The notes: generated by a model not told the origin, from the letters alone. Positions 19,369 to 29,685 are shown, counted from the first letter of the stretch. The stretch: 64,000 nt of DNA from Sphaerisporangium album (GCF_003323745.1 NZ_QOIL01000023.1:95912-159911); one strand, 5' to 3'. Made by a program: numbers and translations.

Positions 19369-21135
19369 GTGGAACAAGCCCCGAAGCCCCGCACGGGCGG
19401 CCCTTCGCCGGCGGGCCGCCGCGGGCGCGTCCGGACGGTGGGCGTGCCCGTCGCGCTCGCCCTGCTCACGGCCGCCGCGCCGCCGGCACTCTCGGGCTGC
19501 GGGGGCAAGGGCGCCGGAGGCGCGGCCCCCGCCCGCGTGCCCGCGGTCATCAAGGCCTTCGACATCAACCCGGCGCCGCGCGAGCGGGTCCGGGACGGGG
19601 GCACGCTGCGCTGGGGCATCACCGAGTCGCCCACCCAGTGGAACCTCAACCACGTGGACGGCAACCTCGCCGAGGTCAAGAAGGTCATCGACGCCCTGAT
19701 GCCCGCCGCCTTCCGCTCCGACGAGAAGGCCACCCCGGTGCCGAACACCGACTACGTCCTGGACGCCCGGGTGATCGCCACCAACCCGCGCCAGGTGGTG
19801 GCCTACCGCCTCAACCCCAAGGCCAGGTGGTCGGACGGCAGGCCGATCACCTGGCAGGACTACCAGGCGCAGTGGAAGGCCCTGAGCGGCCGCAACCTGG
19901 ATTTCCACGTCGCGGCGACGACCGGCTACCAGGACATCGGGAGGGTGGAGCGCGGCAGGGACGACCACGAGGTGCTGGTGACCTTCGACAACCCGTTCAG
20001 CGAGTGGCAGGCGCTGTTCTGGCCGCTGTACCCCAAGTCGACCAACGCGACGCCCGACGCGTTCAACACCGGCTGGCTGAACCGCGTCCCGGTGACCGCA
20101 GGGCCGTTCAGGTTCGGCGGGTTCGACCCCACCGCCAAGACGATCACCATCGTCCGCGACGACCACTGGTGGGGCCCGAGGGCCAAGCTGGACAAGATCA
20201 TATACCGGTCGCTGGCCACGGACGCGCTGGTCGGGGCGTTCACCAACGGCGAGCTCGACGTGTTCGACGTCGGCCCTTCCGCTCCCGACTACGCCCGGGC
20301 CAGGAACGCCAGGGGCGCGGTCATCCGGCAGGCCGCCGGCCCGGACTTCCGGCACTTCACCTTCAACGGCGAGAGCCCGGCCCTCGCCGACCCCCGGGTG
20401 CGGCAGGCGATCGCCCTCGGTCTCGACCGCTCGGCGATCACCCGGTCCGACCTGCAGGGGCTGGGCTGGGACGGCGCCCTGCTCAACAACCACTTCTACA
20501 TGAACACCCAGGAGGGCTACCGGGACAACGCCGGCGAGCTCGGCAAGTACGACCCGGCCAAGGCCGAGCGCATGCTGGACGCCGCCGGCTGGCACCGGGC
20601 CAGCCCGACCCGCGTCAAGGCCGGCAGGGAGCTCGGCGTGCGGTTCGTGATCCCGTCCGGGCTGCCGCTCAGCAAGGGGGAGGCCGAGCTGACCCAGGCC
20701 ATGCTCGGCAAGATCGGCGTCAAGGTGACGATCCAGTCCGTCCCGAGCGACGACTTCTTCGCCAAGTACATCATCCCCGGCAACTTCGACATCGCGCCGT
20801 TCTCCTACATCGGCACGCCGTTCCCGATCTCCAGCAGCTACGGCACCTACGCCGACGCCACCAAGGGCCCGGGCGGCAAGGTCCAGTGGAACGCCAACTT
20901 CGGCAGGTCCGGCTCCGCCGAGATCGACCTGGCGATGCGGCGGGCGTCCTCCGACCTCAACCCCGAACGGGCGCGGGGCGACGCCAACGAGGCCGACCGG
21001 CTGATCTGGCAGAAGGTCAACGTGCTGCCGCTGTACCAGCGGCCGCAGAACTGGGGGGTCAACTCCGCGCTGGCCAACATCGGCGCCCCGGGCTTCTACA
21101 CGCTGAAATACGCCGACATCGGCTTCCTGCGCTGA
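19369..21135 (+). CDS. Lipoprotein substrate-binding protein of the peptide ABC transporter
   Basis: The 588-residue protein is a family-5 extracellular solute-binding protein. It has a basic N-terminus, a hydrophobic stretch (VGVPVALALLTAAAPPAL) and a lipobox LSGC, so it is lipid-anchored outside the membrane. Family motifs are visible: KARWSDGRPITWQDY, TAGPFRFGGFD, DPRVRQAIALGLDR and a late LPLYQRP. GTG 19369 follows CTGGAGGAGAAC. It closes the transporter operon 47 bp after the ATPase. Peptides are the likely cargo by family. Confidence 0.93.
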   Translation: MEQAPKPRTGGPSPAGRRGRVRTVGVPVALALLTAAAPPALSGCGGKGAGGAAPARVPAVIKAFDINPAPRERVRDGGTLRWGITESPTQWNLNHVDGNLAEVKKVIDALMPAAFRSDEKATPVPNTDYVLDARVIATNPRQVVAYRLNPKARWSDGRPITWQDYQAQWKALSGRNLDFHVAATTGYQDIGRVERGRDDHEVLVTFDNPFSEWQALFWPLYPKSTNATPDAFNTGWLNRVPVTAGPFRFGGFDPTAKTITIVRDDHWWGPRAKLDKIIYRSLATDALVGAFTNGELDVFDVGPSAPDYARARNARGAVIRQAAGPDFRHFTFNGESPALADPRVRQAIALGLDRSAITRSDLQGLGWDGALLNNHFYMNTQEGYRDNAGELGKYDPAKAERMLDAAGWHRASPTRVKAGRELGVRFVIPSGLPLSKGEAELTQAMLGKIGVKVTIQSVPSDDFFAKYIIPGNFDIAPFSYIGTPFPISSSYGTYADATKGPGGKVQWNANFGRSGSAEIDLAMRRASSDLNPERARGDANEADRLIWQKVNVLPLYQRPQNWGVNSALANIGAPGFYTLKYADIGFLR

Positions 21136-21159
21136 CCTCCAGGCCTCCGGGCGGCGCGG

Positions 21160-22818
21160 CTAGGGCGCGGGCGGAGGCTCGTCCGGGATGTCGGCGATGT
21201 CGTCCAGCGCGGCGGCCAGCTCGTCGGGGTGGTCGCCGATGCGCTCGGCGATCTCCATCAGCACGTGCAGGACGTCGTGGCGGTCGTGGCCGAGGTCGAG
21301 CAGCCGCTGCGCGGCCTCCCACATCTGCTCGGGATCGCCGTTCCACAGGCGGGTCGCGATCTCCTCGTGCCAGGCCAGATGCTCGGCGAAGTCCGGCCGG
21401 TCGCGCTCGGCGGCGTGGTCGATCTCCAGCAGGACGCGCCGGTCGGCGTCCTCGGCCGGGCGCAGGGACGACAGGTCGACCTCGCCGCGCGTGCCGTCCA
21501 GGAACGGGAAGGCGAACGCGCGCCGCGGCAGGGCCGAGAGATCGCCGTCGGGGAGCAGTCTGCGCACGAGGGAGCGGTCCAGACCGAACGTCGTCGGATC
21601 GCGGTAGGCCTCGGTGAAGCGGCCCATCGCCTCGTAGACGGCGTCCAGCGTCGCCCGGAGCCCCTCGTCGGGCAGCCCCGTCCTCGGGGCCGCGAAGCGC
21701 ACCCAGGACAGCAGGACGTGCGGCATGGCGTCCTGCTCGGCGGGGTCGAGGAGGACCTTGCGCGGCAGCCAGTCCAGCAGGAACGTCTCGCACTTGGTCG
21801 GGCTGACCCGGAGCGGCCGGTTGAAGTCCTGGTCGCAGCCGTAGTCGATGATGTGGTCGGCGCACCGCGAGGCCGCCGAGGGGTCCGACAGGTGCTCGGC
21901 GGCGTCGGAGGCCAGGAACTCGGCCGCCAGCATCGCCCGCCGGTCGCGGCTGTACGGGGCCTCGCTGAACAGCGGGGCGGGACGCTTGCGGCCCGGCGGC
22001 AGCGCCTTGATGCGGGCCCTGGCGAAGGCGTGGTAGGCGCTGTAGCTGTCGCTGACGACGTTGGTCGACCTGCGGCGGCCCAGGGTCTCGGCCGTGGCCT
22101 TCATCGCGAACTCCAGCAGGGCCCGCGCCTGCTGGGGCTCCAGCTCCTCGAAGCGCAGCATCGGATTGCCCGCCGCCTCGATGCCGGCCTTCTCCAGCAG
22201 CGTGTCCACCTGGGAGGAGACCCAGGCGTCCCGGGCCATGCCGCGCATGTTGTAGTCGACGATCACCACCAGGGCGTGCGGATCCTCGGCCGGGCCCTGC
22301 GGCCCCGCGTCGCCCTTGGGTTCCTGCGCGCCCTCGGCCGCGGCCTCCACGGCCGCCGGAGCGGTGCGCGGGACGCCGCGGTAGGCGAAGGTGCACACCA
22401 CGGTGTCCTGGTCGCCGTAGGCGTCCCTGGAGACGTAACAGCCCTGCGGCTTGACCGCCCCGACGCGCTCGGCCCAGCGCGGCCGGGCGACGTCCGACTC
22501 CATGAGCGCCAGCGCGGCGCCCTCGGCCTTGGCGGCCTGCCGGGCGGTGCCCAGATAGGCCACCGCGACCAGCAGCGTGAGCGCGGCGGGCGTCCCCGCC
22601 TTGGCGGCGTAGTCGACGAGGCCCTCGCCGAGGAACTCCTCGACGTCGCCGCGGCGCAGCCGCCGGCCCCACCAGGCGCCCAGCATGTCGGAGACCATCA
22701 GCTCGGCGTCCAGCGGGCTGCGGACGGCCAGCAGCTCACGCGCCGCCACCAGCATCTCGGCGAAGACGTCGTCCGGCGGCGGGGTCCCCCTGGGGTCTCG
22801 GCGTCGTCGGCGGCTCAC
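21160..22818 (-). CDS. Conserved actinobacterial hypothetical protein
   Basis: The 552-residue soluble protein has an Arg-rich N-terminus (SRRRRRDPRGTPPPDD), a central region with PHALVVIVDYNMRGMARDAWVS and a C-terminal helical part (HEEIATRLWNGDPEQMWEAAQRLLDLGHDRHDVLHVLMEIAERI) resembling DUF1841-type helices. I do not recognise an enzyme motif. GTG 22818 follows AAGGTAAGGGGC; a GTG 13 codons earlier at 22857 is the alternative. It converges on the transporter operon with only 24 bp between stops. Confidence 0.7.
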   Translation of the reverse strand: MSRRRRRDPRGTPPPDDVFAEMLVAARELLAVRSPLDAELMVSDMLGAWWGRRLRRGDVEEFLGEGLVDYAAKAGTPAALTLLVAVAYLGTARQAAKAEGAALALMESDVARPRWAERVGAVKPQGCYVSRDAYGDQDTVVCTFAYRGVPRTAPAAVEAAAEGAQEPKGDAGPQGPAEDPHALVVIVDYNMRGMARDAWVSSQVDTLLEKAGIEAAGNPMLRFEELEPQQARALLEFAMKATAETLGRRRSTNVVSDSYSAYHAFARARIKALPPGRKRPAPLFSEAPYSRDRRAMLAAEFLASDAAEHLSDPSAASRCADHIIDYGCDQDFNRPLRVSPTKCETFLLDWLPRKVLLDPAEQDAMPHVLLSWVRFAAPRTGLPDEGLRATLDAVYEAMGRFTEAYRDPTTFGLDRSLVRRLLPDGDLSALPRRAFAFPFLDGTRGEVDLSSLRPAEDADRRVLLEIDHAAERDRPDFAEHLAWHEEIATRLWNGDPEQMWEAAQRLLDLGHDRHDVLHVLMEIAERIGDHPDELAAALDDIADIPDEPPPAP

Positions 22819-22950
22819 GCCCCTTACCTTCTCGCATTCCGGGCCCAAAGGATGCACGGAACGCCGTGTGGTGACCCCGCTGTTACCCGAAGGCCCCGGT
22901 TACGGCACGCCGGGGCGCACGGGAGTGTCACCTCGGGGTCTGGATGGATG

Positions 22951-23316
22951 TCACCCGCGCGGGGCGACGAGCGGCGCCGAGCCCGCGACGGCCAGCAGAC
23001 GCTCGCGGGCGATGCGCTCGACGACGGCCGTGGTGACGTCCACGCCGAGGTGGGCGGCGCACGCCCACACGTCCTCCACGCACCGGTCCACCGTCTCGGC
23101 GGGGACGGTGACGAACTCGTGGGACAGGCGTTCGCTGACGTGCCCCGGCGGCCCGGCCGCCCGGGACCGGATCTCGCGCGGTCCGGTCGGTCGCGATTCG
23201 GCGGTGGGTCCGGTCTGGCGCGTTGCAAGAGCAGGCATGGGCGGTTTCGCATCCTCCGGTGAGCCGGGGGGCATCCATCCCCCGGACCAGGCCTCTGAGG
23301 GAGCGTGCGTACTCAT
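22951..23316 (-). CDS. Small protein with a three-helix-bundle (DUF3562-like) domain
   Basis: The 121-residue product has a disordered Pro/Thr/Arg-rich first half and a helical C-terminal half, VSERLSHEFVTVPAETVDRC followed by VEDVWACAAHLG...VVERIARERLLAVA, which resembles the three-helix dimerisation domain found alone or in front of phosphatases in actinobacteria. ATG 23316 has AGGATGGA before it; an internal ATG at residue 27 is possible. Function unknown. Confidence 0.55.
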   Translation of the reverse strand: MSTHAPSEAWSGGWMPPGSPEDAKPPMPALATRQTGPTAESRPTGPREIRSRAAGPPGHVSERLSHEFVTVPAETVDRCVEDVWACAAHLGVDVTTAVVERIARERLLAVAGSAPLVAPRG

Positions 23317-23735
23317 TCCATCCTGTATCACGCAGCTGTCAACCCCTTGCGCCGTAAGGGTTACCCGGCACATCCGGCACCACAGACCCCCTCATCGTGG
23401 GAAGCTGGTGCCCAGCGCGTCCGGACCGCGGGCGAGCCCGTGCCGCCCGGCACGGAAACGGTACCGTTCGCTCGACGACGGCGGGGACGGCGGGAAGGTG
23501 ACGGCTTGATCGAGCTGGTGGTCTCCCGGCGCGCGACGTGCCGGGGGTCGAGAAAGTGGGCCGATCTCGCTGCACACCGCGGCGCGTTTTTGACAGGATG
23601 CGTTGACCGCATCGCGGCCGGGGCTTCCGTCCGCGCGTGCCCATCACCGATGATGTAGTGCAGTTCTGCGCTACCAATCACAGTTATGGAGATGTGCCTC
23701 GTGGGAGACCCTGGCACGCGACGGAGGTGCCGACC
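23317..23735. other. Divergent promoter region before the PP2C phosphatase gene
   Basis: This 419-bp gap separates two divergent genes. It includes a hairpin at 23655-23674 (GTAGTGC / GCGCTAC with six-base loop) about 60 bp before the phosphatase start, and TTGACA-like hexamers near 23588 and 23600 without a convincing -10. No gene is supported here. Confidence 0.4.
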
Positions 23736-25832
23736 ATGAGCGCCGAAACCTCCGTGCCCCGTCCCCGGGAGTCGGGTGTGGACATCTCAGACCCCGCCCT
23801 GTTGGAGGGCCTGCTCGCGGAGGCGCCGTTCGCCTTCGCGTTCTTCGACACGTCCGCCAGGTTCCTGAGGGTCAACCAGAGCTTCGCCGACCTCAGCGGC
23901 GTCGCGTTCGACGAGCACGCCGGGCGCACGGCCTCCGAGCTGCTGTCCGCCGATCTCTCCGCACTGGTCGACGGCGCCCTGCGCAGAGTCGTCGACGAGC
24001 ACCGGGCCGTCGCGGGCGGCGACCAGCGCTATCGCGGCATGTCTCCCGCCGGCGAGCTGCGCCACTGGAGCCTCTCGTTCTACCCCGTCCACGGCGACAA
24101 GGGCGCCCTCGCCGGGGTCGCCCTCATCGGCGTGGACGTCACCGAGCGCCAGCGAACCGAGGAGGAACTGCGGCGCAGCGAGGAGCGCTACCGCTCGCTG
24201 GTCGAGTCCCAGCAGCAGCTCGTGTGGATCACCTCGCCCAACGGCGCCGTCGTCGAGGACGCCCCGCAGTGGCGCGCCATCACCGGCCAGAGCCTGGAGG
24301 AGTACCTCGCCTACGGCTGGCTCGACGCCGTGCATCCCGATGATCGGCCGGCCGCCGACGAGGCGTGGCGCGAGGCCCTGCGCGGGCGCACGATGTTCGA
24401 GTGGAGCTACCGCGTCCGCACGCGGGCAAGCGGTTACCGCCACTTCGAGGTGCGCGCCGTCCCGATCACCCGTCTCGGCCGCGTCATCGAGTGGGTCGGC
24501 GCCAACAGCGACGTCACCCCGCAGCGCGAGGCCGAAGAGATGCGCGGCCGCCTGACCGACCAGCTCGGCGCCGCCGCCCTGCGCACCGCCCGGCTCCAGG
24601 GCGCCACCGCCCAGCTGGCCGAGGCCCTCACGGTCGAGCAGGTAGTCCAGGTCATCATCGACGTCGGCCGCACCGCGCTGGCCGCCGACAGGTCGGCCGT
24701 CGCCCTGCTCGACACCGACCGCGCCGCGCTCAAGCTCACCAACAGCGGCGGCCTTCCCGACATGCCGTCCGCCGGCGAGGAGATCCCGCTCTCGCAGACC
24801 AGCGTCATGACCATGGCGGTCAACAGCCGCAGGCCGGTGTTCGCCGAGTCTCCCGAGAGCTTGAAGGCCCAGCTCGTCGAGGCCGGCGCCGAGGAGTCGG
24901 TGATCGCGGGCTTCCTCGCCCACAGCGACGAGCGCGCCTGGGTCGGCCTTCCGCTGCTGGCGGCGGGGCGGGCGCTCGGCGCGCTGCGGTTCGCCTTCAC
25001 CCGCCCGTACAAGATCTCCCAGGAGGACGGGGTGTTCCTGGAGGCCCTGGCGGGCCAGTGCGCGCTGGCCGTGGAGCGGGCCACGCTGTTCGAGCGCGAG
25101 CACCGCACGGCCGAGACGCTGCAGCGCAGCCTCCTGCCCGACCGCCTGCCGGTGATCCCCGGGCTGGTGCTGGCCCAGCGGTTCCGCTCGGGCAGCAGGC
25201 ACGTCCAGGTCGGCGGCGACTGGTACGACGCCTTCGTGCTCCAGGACGCCCGGGTGGCGGCCGTGGTCGGCGACGTCATGGGCAAGGGCGTCAAGGCCGC
25301 GGCGGGCATGGGCCGCATCCGCAACGCCATGCGGGCCCTGGCGCTCACCAACCCGCCGCCCGCCGCCGTCCTGACCGGTCTTGACAGAGTGTTCGACGCC
25401 ACCGAGGAGGAAGAGCAGGTCACCACCCTGGCCTACATGGTCGTCGAACCCGGCACCGGCGAGGGCACCCTCGCCCTGGCCGGTCACCCGCCGCCCCTGC
25501 TGGTATCGCCGCAGGGTAACGCGGTGCTGTCCGACGGAGAGCCCGGCACGCCGCTGGGCTGGCCCGCCGTCCGCAAGCAGTTCCGGTTCTGCGTCCCGCC
25601 GGGGCACACGGCGGTGCTCTACTCCGACGGCCTCGTCGAGAACCGAAAGCGCGGCCTGGACGCCGGGCTGGCGGAGCTTTCGTCGGTCGTCGCCGAGGCA
25701 CCCCCTGAAGTCCTAGGAAATCCCCATATGTTGCTTGACTTCCTGGTGGACAGGATGCTGGCGGGGTATGAGCAGGACGATGACGTCACGGTGCTCGCCG
25801 TCCACGTGCCGGCCGCCACAAAGAGTGACTGA
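23736..25832 (+). CDS. PAS-PAS-GAF-PP2C (SpoIIE/RsbU-type) serine phosphatase
   Basis: The 698-residue protein contains PAS1 (about 18-135), PAS2 (148-270, ERYRSLVESQQQLVWITSPNG), GAF (285-440) and a PP2C-SpoIIE phosphatase (470-690). The metal-binding aspartates are present in [26 protein letters not shown] and QDDDVTVLAV. Such proteins dephosphorylate anti-anti-sigma factors or related regulators in response to signals sensed by PAS/GAF. ATG 23736 is preceded by GGAGGTG; the frame is open 33 codons upstream without a site. No partner-switching genes are adjacent. The principal sigma factor gene follows. Confidence 0.93.
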   Translation: MSAETSVPRPRESGVDISDPALLEGLLAEAPFAFAFFDTSARFLRVNQSFADLSGVAFDEHAGRTASELLSADLSALVDGALRRVVDEHRAVAGGDQRYRGMSPAGELRHWSLSFYPVHGDKGALAGVALIGVDVTERQRTEEELRRSEERYRSLVESQQQLVWITSPNGAVVEDAPQWRAITGQSLEEYLAYGWLDAVHPDDRPAADEAWREALRGRTMFEWSYRVRTRASGYRHFEVRAVPITRLGRVIEWVGANSDVTPQREAEEMRGRLTDQLGAAALRTARLQGATAQLAEALTVEQVVQVIIDVGRTALAADRSAVALLDTDRAALKLTNSGGLPDMPSAGEEIPLSQTSVMTMAVNSRRPVFAESPESLKAQLVEAGAEESVIAGFLAHSDERAWVGLPLLAAGRALGALRFAFTRPYKISQEDGVFLEALAGQCALAVERATLFEREHRTAETLQRSLLPDRLPVIPGLVLAQRFRSGSRHVQVGGDWYDAFVLQDARVAAVVGDVMGKGVKAAAGMGRIRNAMRALALTNPPPAAVLTGLDRVFDATEEEEQVTTLAYMVVEPGTGEGTLALAGHPPPLLVSPQGNAVLSDGEPGTPLGWPAVRKQFRFCVPPGHTAVLYSDGLVENRKRGLDAGLAELSSVVAEAPPEVLGNPHMLLDFLVDRMLAGYEQDDDVTVLAVHVPAATKSD

Positions 25833-26067
25833 ATGAAACAGTCATAAGGGTTGCTTTCGGGTATCGGTGACCCGCTTCCGTACGCACTACTGTTCCGGTC
25901 GGCCTAGGGTGGAAGGCAACCGCTGTGAGGCGGCCGTATGGACTGCGGGGTCATGCCACAATGCTGGGCAGGTACGTCGCGGTTCGCACGGCCCACCACG
26001 AAAGAAGCAAGCGCCCCTAGCGGGCACCTGGGTCCATTCTCACCATGCGTTCGTTCGAGAGGTGTTC

Positions 26068-27783
26068 GTGTCGCCTGCAAGTTCGACTCGCTCGAAGCCG
26101 TCTGAGCTGAACGAGCCCGTCATTCAGCGGCTCATCGAGCGTGGGCGCTCGCAGGGTTTCCTCGAGTCTGAGGATGTCCGCAAGGCCTTCGAGGAGGCGG
26201 ACATCCCGATGTCGCACGCCGCTGTGTTCCTGAGGAACCTCAGCAAAGAGGGTGTGACCGTCGTGGTGACCGCTGCGGACTCGGCTGCGCCCAAGAGGTC
26301 GCGTGGCCCGGCCAAGCGTCGCACAGCCGCCCCCGTCAAGAAGACCAAGACCGCCACCACCGCGGCGGCCAAGGAGCAGCCCGATACCGTCACGGCCGTG
26401 GTGAGCGGTGCCGGGGACGAGGCAGCGGCGCCGGTCGAGAAGCCGGCGGCCAAGAAGCCCGTGGCCAAGAAGGCCGCGCCGGCGAAGAAGGCCGCGCCCG
26501 CCCCTGACGCTCCCGCCAAGGTCGCCACCCCTGCCGCCCTCGCCAAGAAGGCCAAGCCGGAGGTCGCCGTGCCCGCGTCGCCCACGTCCAAGATCGAAAC
26601 AAAGCCCAAGGTCTCATCCGACGACGACGAGGAACTCGACATCGAGGGCGACCTCGAGCTTGAGGACTTCGACCTCGACGTCGAGGTGGAGGCCGACGCC
26701 GAGGCCGAGGCCGAGGTGGAGCCCGAGATCGAGGCGGAAGCCGAGGCCGAGACCGAGGTCGAGGTCGAGGAGGAGCCGAAGCCCGGCGTCGAGGTCCAGA
26801 GCGACGACGAGGTCCTGATCCTCTCCGATGACGACGACGACGCCCCCGTGGCGCAGGTCGCCGCCGCCGGCGCCACCGCCGACCCGGTGAAGGACTACCT
26901 GAAGCAGATCGGCAAGGTCCCCCTGCTCAACGCCGAGCAGGAGGTCGAGCTCGCCAAGCGCATCGAGGCCGGCCTGTTCGCCGAGGAGCAGCTGGCCAAC
27001 GACGGCGAGCGGCTTCCCGTCGACGTCCGCGCCGAGCTGGAGTGGATCGCCGAGGACGGCCGCCGCGCCAAGAACCACCTGCTGGAGGCCAACCTCCGCC
27101 TCGTGGTCTCGCTGGCCAAGCGCTACACCGGCCGCGGCATGCTGTTCCTGGACCTGATCCAGGAGGGCAACCTGGGCCTGATCCGCGCGGTCGAGAAGTT
27201 CGACTACACCAAGGGCTACAAGTTCTCGACGTACGCCACGTGGTGGATCCGCCAGGCGATCACTCGTGCCATGGCCGACCAGGCGCGGACGATCCGCATC
27301 CCGGTCCACATGGTCGAAGTGATCAACAAGCTGGCCCGCGTGCAGCGGCAGATGCTCCAGGACCTCGGCCGCGAGCCGACGCCGGAGGAGCTCGCGCGCG
27401 AGCTCGACATGACCCCCGAGAAGGTCGTCGAGGTCCAGAAGTACGGCCGGGAGCCGATCTCCCTGCACACCCCCCTCGGTGAGGAGGGCGACAGCGAGTT
27501 CGGCGACCTCATCGAGGACTCCGAGGCGATCGTCCCCGCCGACGCGGTCAGCTTCACCCTCCTCCAGGAGCAGCTCCACTCCGTTCTCGACACGCTGTCG
27601 GAGCGCGAGGCGGGCGTGGTGTCCATGCGGTTCGGCCTCACCGACGGCCAGCCCAAGACCCTGGACGAGATCGGCAAGGTCTACGGCGTGACGCGCGAGC
27701 GCATCCGCCAGATCGAGTCCAAGACCATGTCGAAGCTGCGCCACCCGTCGCGTTCCCAGGTCCTGCGCGACTACCTCGACTGA
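26068..27783 (+). CDS. hrdB: Principal sigma factor of RNA polymerase (HrdB/SigA type)
   Basis: The 571-residue sigma-70 contains a region 1.1-like N-terminus ([35 protein letters not shown]), a Lys/Ala-rich linker, an extremely acidic Glu/Asp stretch (about residues 185-265), region 1.2 ([16 protein letters not shown]), region 2 with [14 protein letters not shown] and [12 protein letters not shown], region 3, and region 4 with the [15 protein letters not shown]. This architecture matches HrdB, the essential vegetative sigma factor. Start GTG 26068 follows GAGAGGTG. A strong hairpin terminator follows 12 bp after the stop. Confidence 0.95.
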   Translation: MSPASSTRSKPSELNEPVIQRLIERGRSQGFLESEDVRKAFEEADIPMSHAAVFLRNLSKEGVTVVVTAADSAAPKRSRGPAKRRTAAPVKKTKTATTAAAKEQPDTVTAVVSGAGDEAAAPVEKPAAKKPVAKKAAPAKKAAPAPDAPAKVATPAALAKKAKPEVAVPASPTSKIETKPKVSSDDDEELDIEGDLELEDFDLDVEVEADAEAEAEVEPEIEAEAEAETEVEVEEEPKPGVEVQSDDEVLILSDDDDDAPVAQVAAAGATADPVKDYLKQIGKVPLLNAEQEVELAKRIEAGLFAEEQLANDGERLPVDVRAELEWIAEDGRRAKNHLLEANLRLVVSLAKRYTGRGMLFLDLIQEGNLGLIRAVEKFDYTKGYKFSTYATWWIRQAITRAMADQARTIRIPVHMVEVINKLARVQRQMLQDLGREPTPEELARELDMTPEKVVEVQKYGREPISLHTPLGEEGDSEFGDLIEDSEAIVPADAVSFTLLQEQLHSVLDTLSEREAGVVSMRFGLTDGQPKTLDEIGKVYGVTRERIRQIESKTMSKLRHPSRSQVLRDYLD

Positions 27784-27795
27784 CGCGCTGTCTCC

Positions 27796-27822
27796 GACCC
27801 CCGCCGTCCCGCGGCGGGGGTC
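27796..27822 (+). terminator. Intrinsic terminator of the principal sigma factor gene
   Basis: GACCCCCGCC (27796-27805) and GGCGGGGGTC (27813-27822) form a perfect 10-bp stem with a seven-base loop, followed by GTCG. It begins 12 bp after the sigma stop codon. Confidence 0.8.
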
Positions 27823-27925
27823 GTCGCGCGCCACGGCTTCCCGTCCGGCACGGTCGTAAACGTGTGTAATGAGCCGTTTAACGTGAGCGTAACGTCGCGG
27901 TAGCCGTATGAGCCTTGACGATGCC

Positions 27926-27931
27926 TAGGCT
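27926..27931 (+). promoter_or_regulatory. Possible leaderless promoter -10 (TAGGCT, eight bases before ATG)
   Basis: TAGGCT is followed by exactly eight bases and then the ATG of the next gene, which has no ribosome site. The same TAGGCT-N8-ATG pattern occurs before the parE leader frame at 31288. Confidence 0.4.
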
Positions 27932-27939
27932 CACGCGGC

Positions 27940-28911
27940 ATGGGTGTGATCGAAGTGGATCGGGCGCGTGCTCGGGGGCCACGACTGATCGCAAGCCGTC
28001 CCTGGGCGGACACCGTGCTCGACGACGCGGTGAACGCTCTCGGGCGTGGATATCTGGAACCCGCCATTCCCGCGCTGGTGGCCACCCGGGGCGAGCCCGA
28101 GGTGCGCGCGCTGCGGGTCGAGGCGCTGAGCAGGGCGGCCGTCGGGCTGTCCGGAGGCATCGAGGCGCTCGTCCGGCGAGATCAGGTCAATCCCGACCTG
28201 TGGCTGTGGCTCGGGCGCACCCGCGTCGAGGAGGCGTGGGCGATCAAGCCCGACGTGCGCGCCCGGGCCGTCCAGGCCGACCGCGTGCGCATGTTCCACC
28301 AGGCCATGGAGTCGGCGCGCGAGCCTCTGTCCGCCGCGGCGCGGCTCAGCCCCGCCGATCCGGTGCCCTGGACGTCCATGCTCTGGCTCGCCCTCGGCCT
28401 GGATCGGCCCAGGGACGAGAAGGACTCCCTCTGGCAGGAGGCCTCGCGCCGCCACCGCACGTTGTACGCCACGCACTACGCCCGGCTCGTCACGCTGTCC
28501 CCCGGCTGGGGCGGTACGAGTCAGGAGATGTTCGACTTCGCCCGCAGGGCCGGCGCGCAGGCCGTCGGCGGCGACCCCCTGTCCGTGCTGCTTCCGCTGG
28601 CGTACTTCGAGCACATCGCGGGGGAGGGCTCGGCGCGCTCGCGCGTGTGGTTCTCCTACGACGTGCAACGGGAGATCACCGCGGCGGCGGGGCGCTGGCA
28701 CGGCGAGCGCGGACGCCCGCACCCGAGGGCCGTCGAGGCGCACAACGCGTTCGGCGCGGCGTTCTACCTGGCCGACATGCGGCGGCCGGCCCGAGGGCAC
28801 CTGGCCCGCACCTACGGCCGGTTCAGCACCACGCCGTGGTCCTATCTGGGAGATCCCGGCAGGGAATACCACAAGGCGTGCTCGCGGCTGAATGTGATCA
28901 CGAACGGGTAA
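27940..28911 (+). CDS. Conserved hypothetical protein, helical-repeat like
   Basis: The 323-residue soluble protein is mainly helical, with TPR-like stretches (AIPALVATRGEPEVRALRVEAL, SAAARLSPADPVPWTSMLWLALGL) and a His/Arg/Trp-rich middle (EASRRHRTLYATHYARLVTLSPGWGG). The general form resembles actinomycete DUF4034-like proteins, but I cannot assign it firmly. ATG 27940 lacks a Shine-Dalgarno, suggesting a leaderless transcript. It converges with yaaA six bases after its stop. Confidence 0.6.
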   Translation: MGVIEVDRARARGPRLIASRPWADTVLDDAVNALGRGYLEPAIPALVATRGEPEVRALRVEALSRAAVGLSGGIEALVRRDQVNPDLWLWLGRTRVEEAWAIKPDVRARAVQADRVRMFHQAMESAREPLSAAARLSPADPVPWTSMLWLALGLDRPRDEKDSLWQEASRRHRTLYATHYARLVTLSPGWGGTSQEMFDFARRAGAQAVGGDPLSVLLPLAYFEHIAGEGSARSRVWFSYDVQREITAAAGRWHGERGRPHPRAVEAHNAFGAAFYLADMRRPARGHLARTYGRFSTTPWSYLGDPGREYHKACSRLNVITNG

Positions 28912-28917
28912 CCGTCG

Positions 28918-29685
28918 TCACGGCCGGACGACGATGTCCACCGTCCACGGCCTGCCGTCGCGGGGCGCCGGGCCGAGCTCGGCGACATGCCCGAGATCGG
29001 CCAGCAGCGCGGCCAGCCGCTTCGGCGTTCGGGGGTTCTCCCCGGACTCCAGCAGCGACCGCGCGACGGCGCCGCGGGTCGCCTTGGCCATGTGGCTCAC
29101 CACCGTGCGGACCCCGTCGGCCTCCCGCAGCACCCGCACCGTCACCGCCCGCGAGCCTGGCTGCCACGCCTGCGCGTACGTCGAGGACCGCAGGTCGACG
29201 ATCACGCCCGTGGCCTCGGCCGGGAGCACCTCGGTGAGGGACTGCCGCCAGTGGGCCGCCAGCCCGCCGAGGGGCGGCAGCCGTACGCCCATGGACAGGC
29301 GATACGGCGGAATCCGGTCGGAGAGCCTCAGCGCCCCCCACAGCCCCGAGAACACGATCACCGAACGCTGGGCCCTGCGGCGCGCGGCGGTGCTCAGCGA
29401 CGGCAGGCCCAGGTTGTCGTACAGCACGCCGGTGTAGAGGCGGCTCGCGGGCAGCGTGGGCGCCGTGCGCAGGACGCGGTCCCTCTCCAACTCACCCGCC
29501 TGCCCCGCCGTCAGCCCCAGCACCGCCAGGGCGTCCGCCTCGGGCCCGTGGACCAGGGTCGCCAGCGCGTCCAGGGCCTTCTCCCGCGCGGACGTGAGCG
29601 CCGGGAAACTCAGCCGCCCAAGATCCAGCGCCGGCCCGGCCCCCTCAACGGCCTTCCCCTCGGACGGCGGCAACAGAATCAACAC
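28918..29685 (-). CDS. yaaA: YaaA (UPF0246) peroxide-stress protein
   Basis: The 255-residue protein begins LILLPPSEGK, the hallmark of the YaaA family, and has SGLWGALRLSDRIPPYRLSMG and VVSHMAKATRGAVAR, both family-conserved. In E. coli YaaA limits free iron and protects DNA from hydrogen peroxide damage; a DNA-binding fold has been described. Start is GTG 29685, giving the family-typical N-terminus; the frame remains open 39 codons upstream without support. Monocistronic-looking. Confidence 0.9.
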   Translation of the reverse strand: MLILLPPSEGKAVEGAGPALDLGRLSFPALTSAREKALDALATLVHGPEADALAVLGLTAGQAGELERDRVLRTAPTLPASRLYTGVLYDNLGLPSLSTAARRRAQRSVIVFSGLWGALRLSDRIPPYRLSMGVRLPPLGGLAAHWRQSLTEVLPAEATGVIVDLRSSTYAQAWQPGSRAVTVRVLREADGVRTVVSHMAKATRGAVARSLLESGENPRTPKRLAALLADLGHVAELGPAPRDGRPWTVDIVVRP

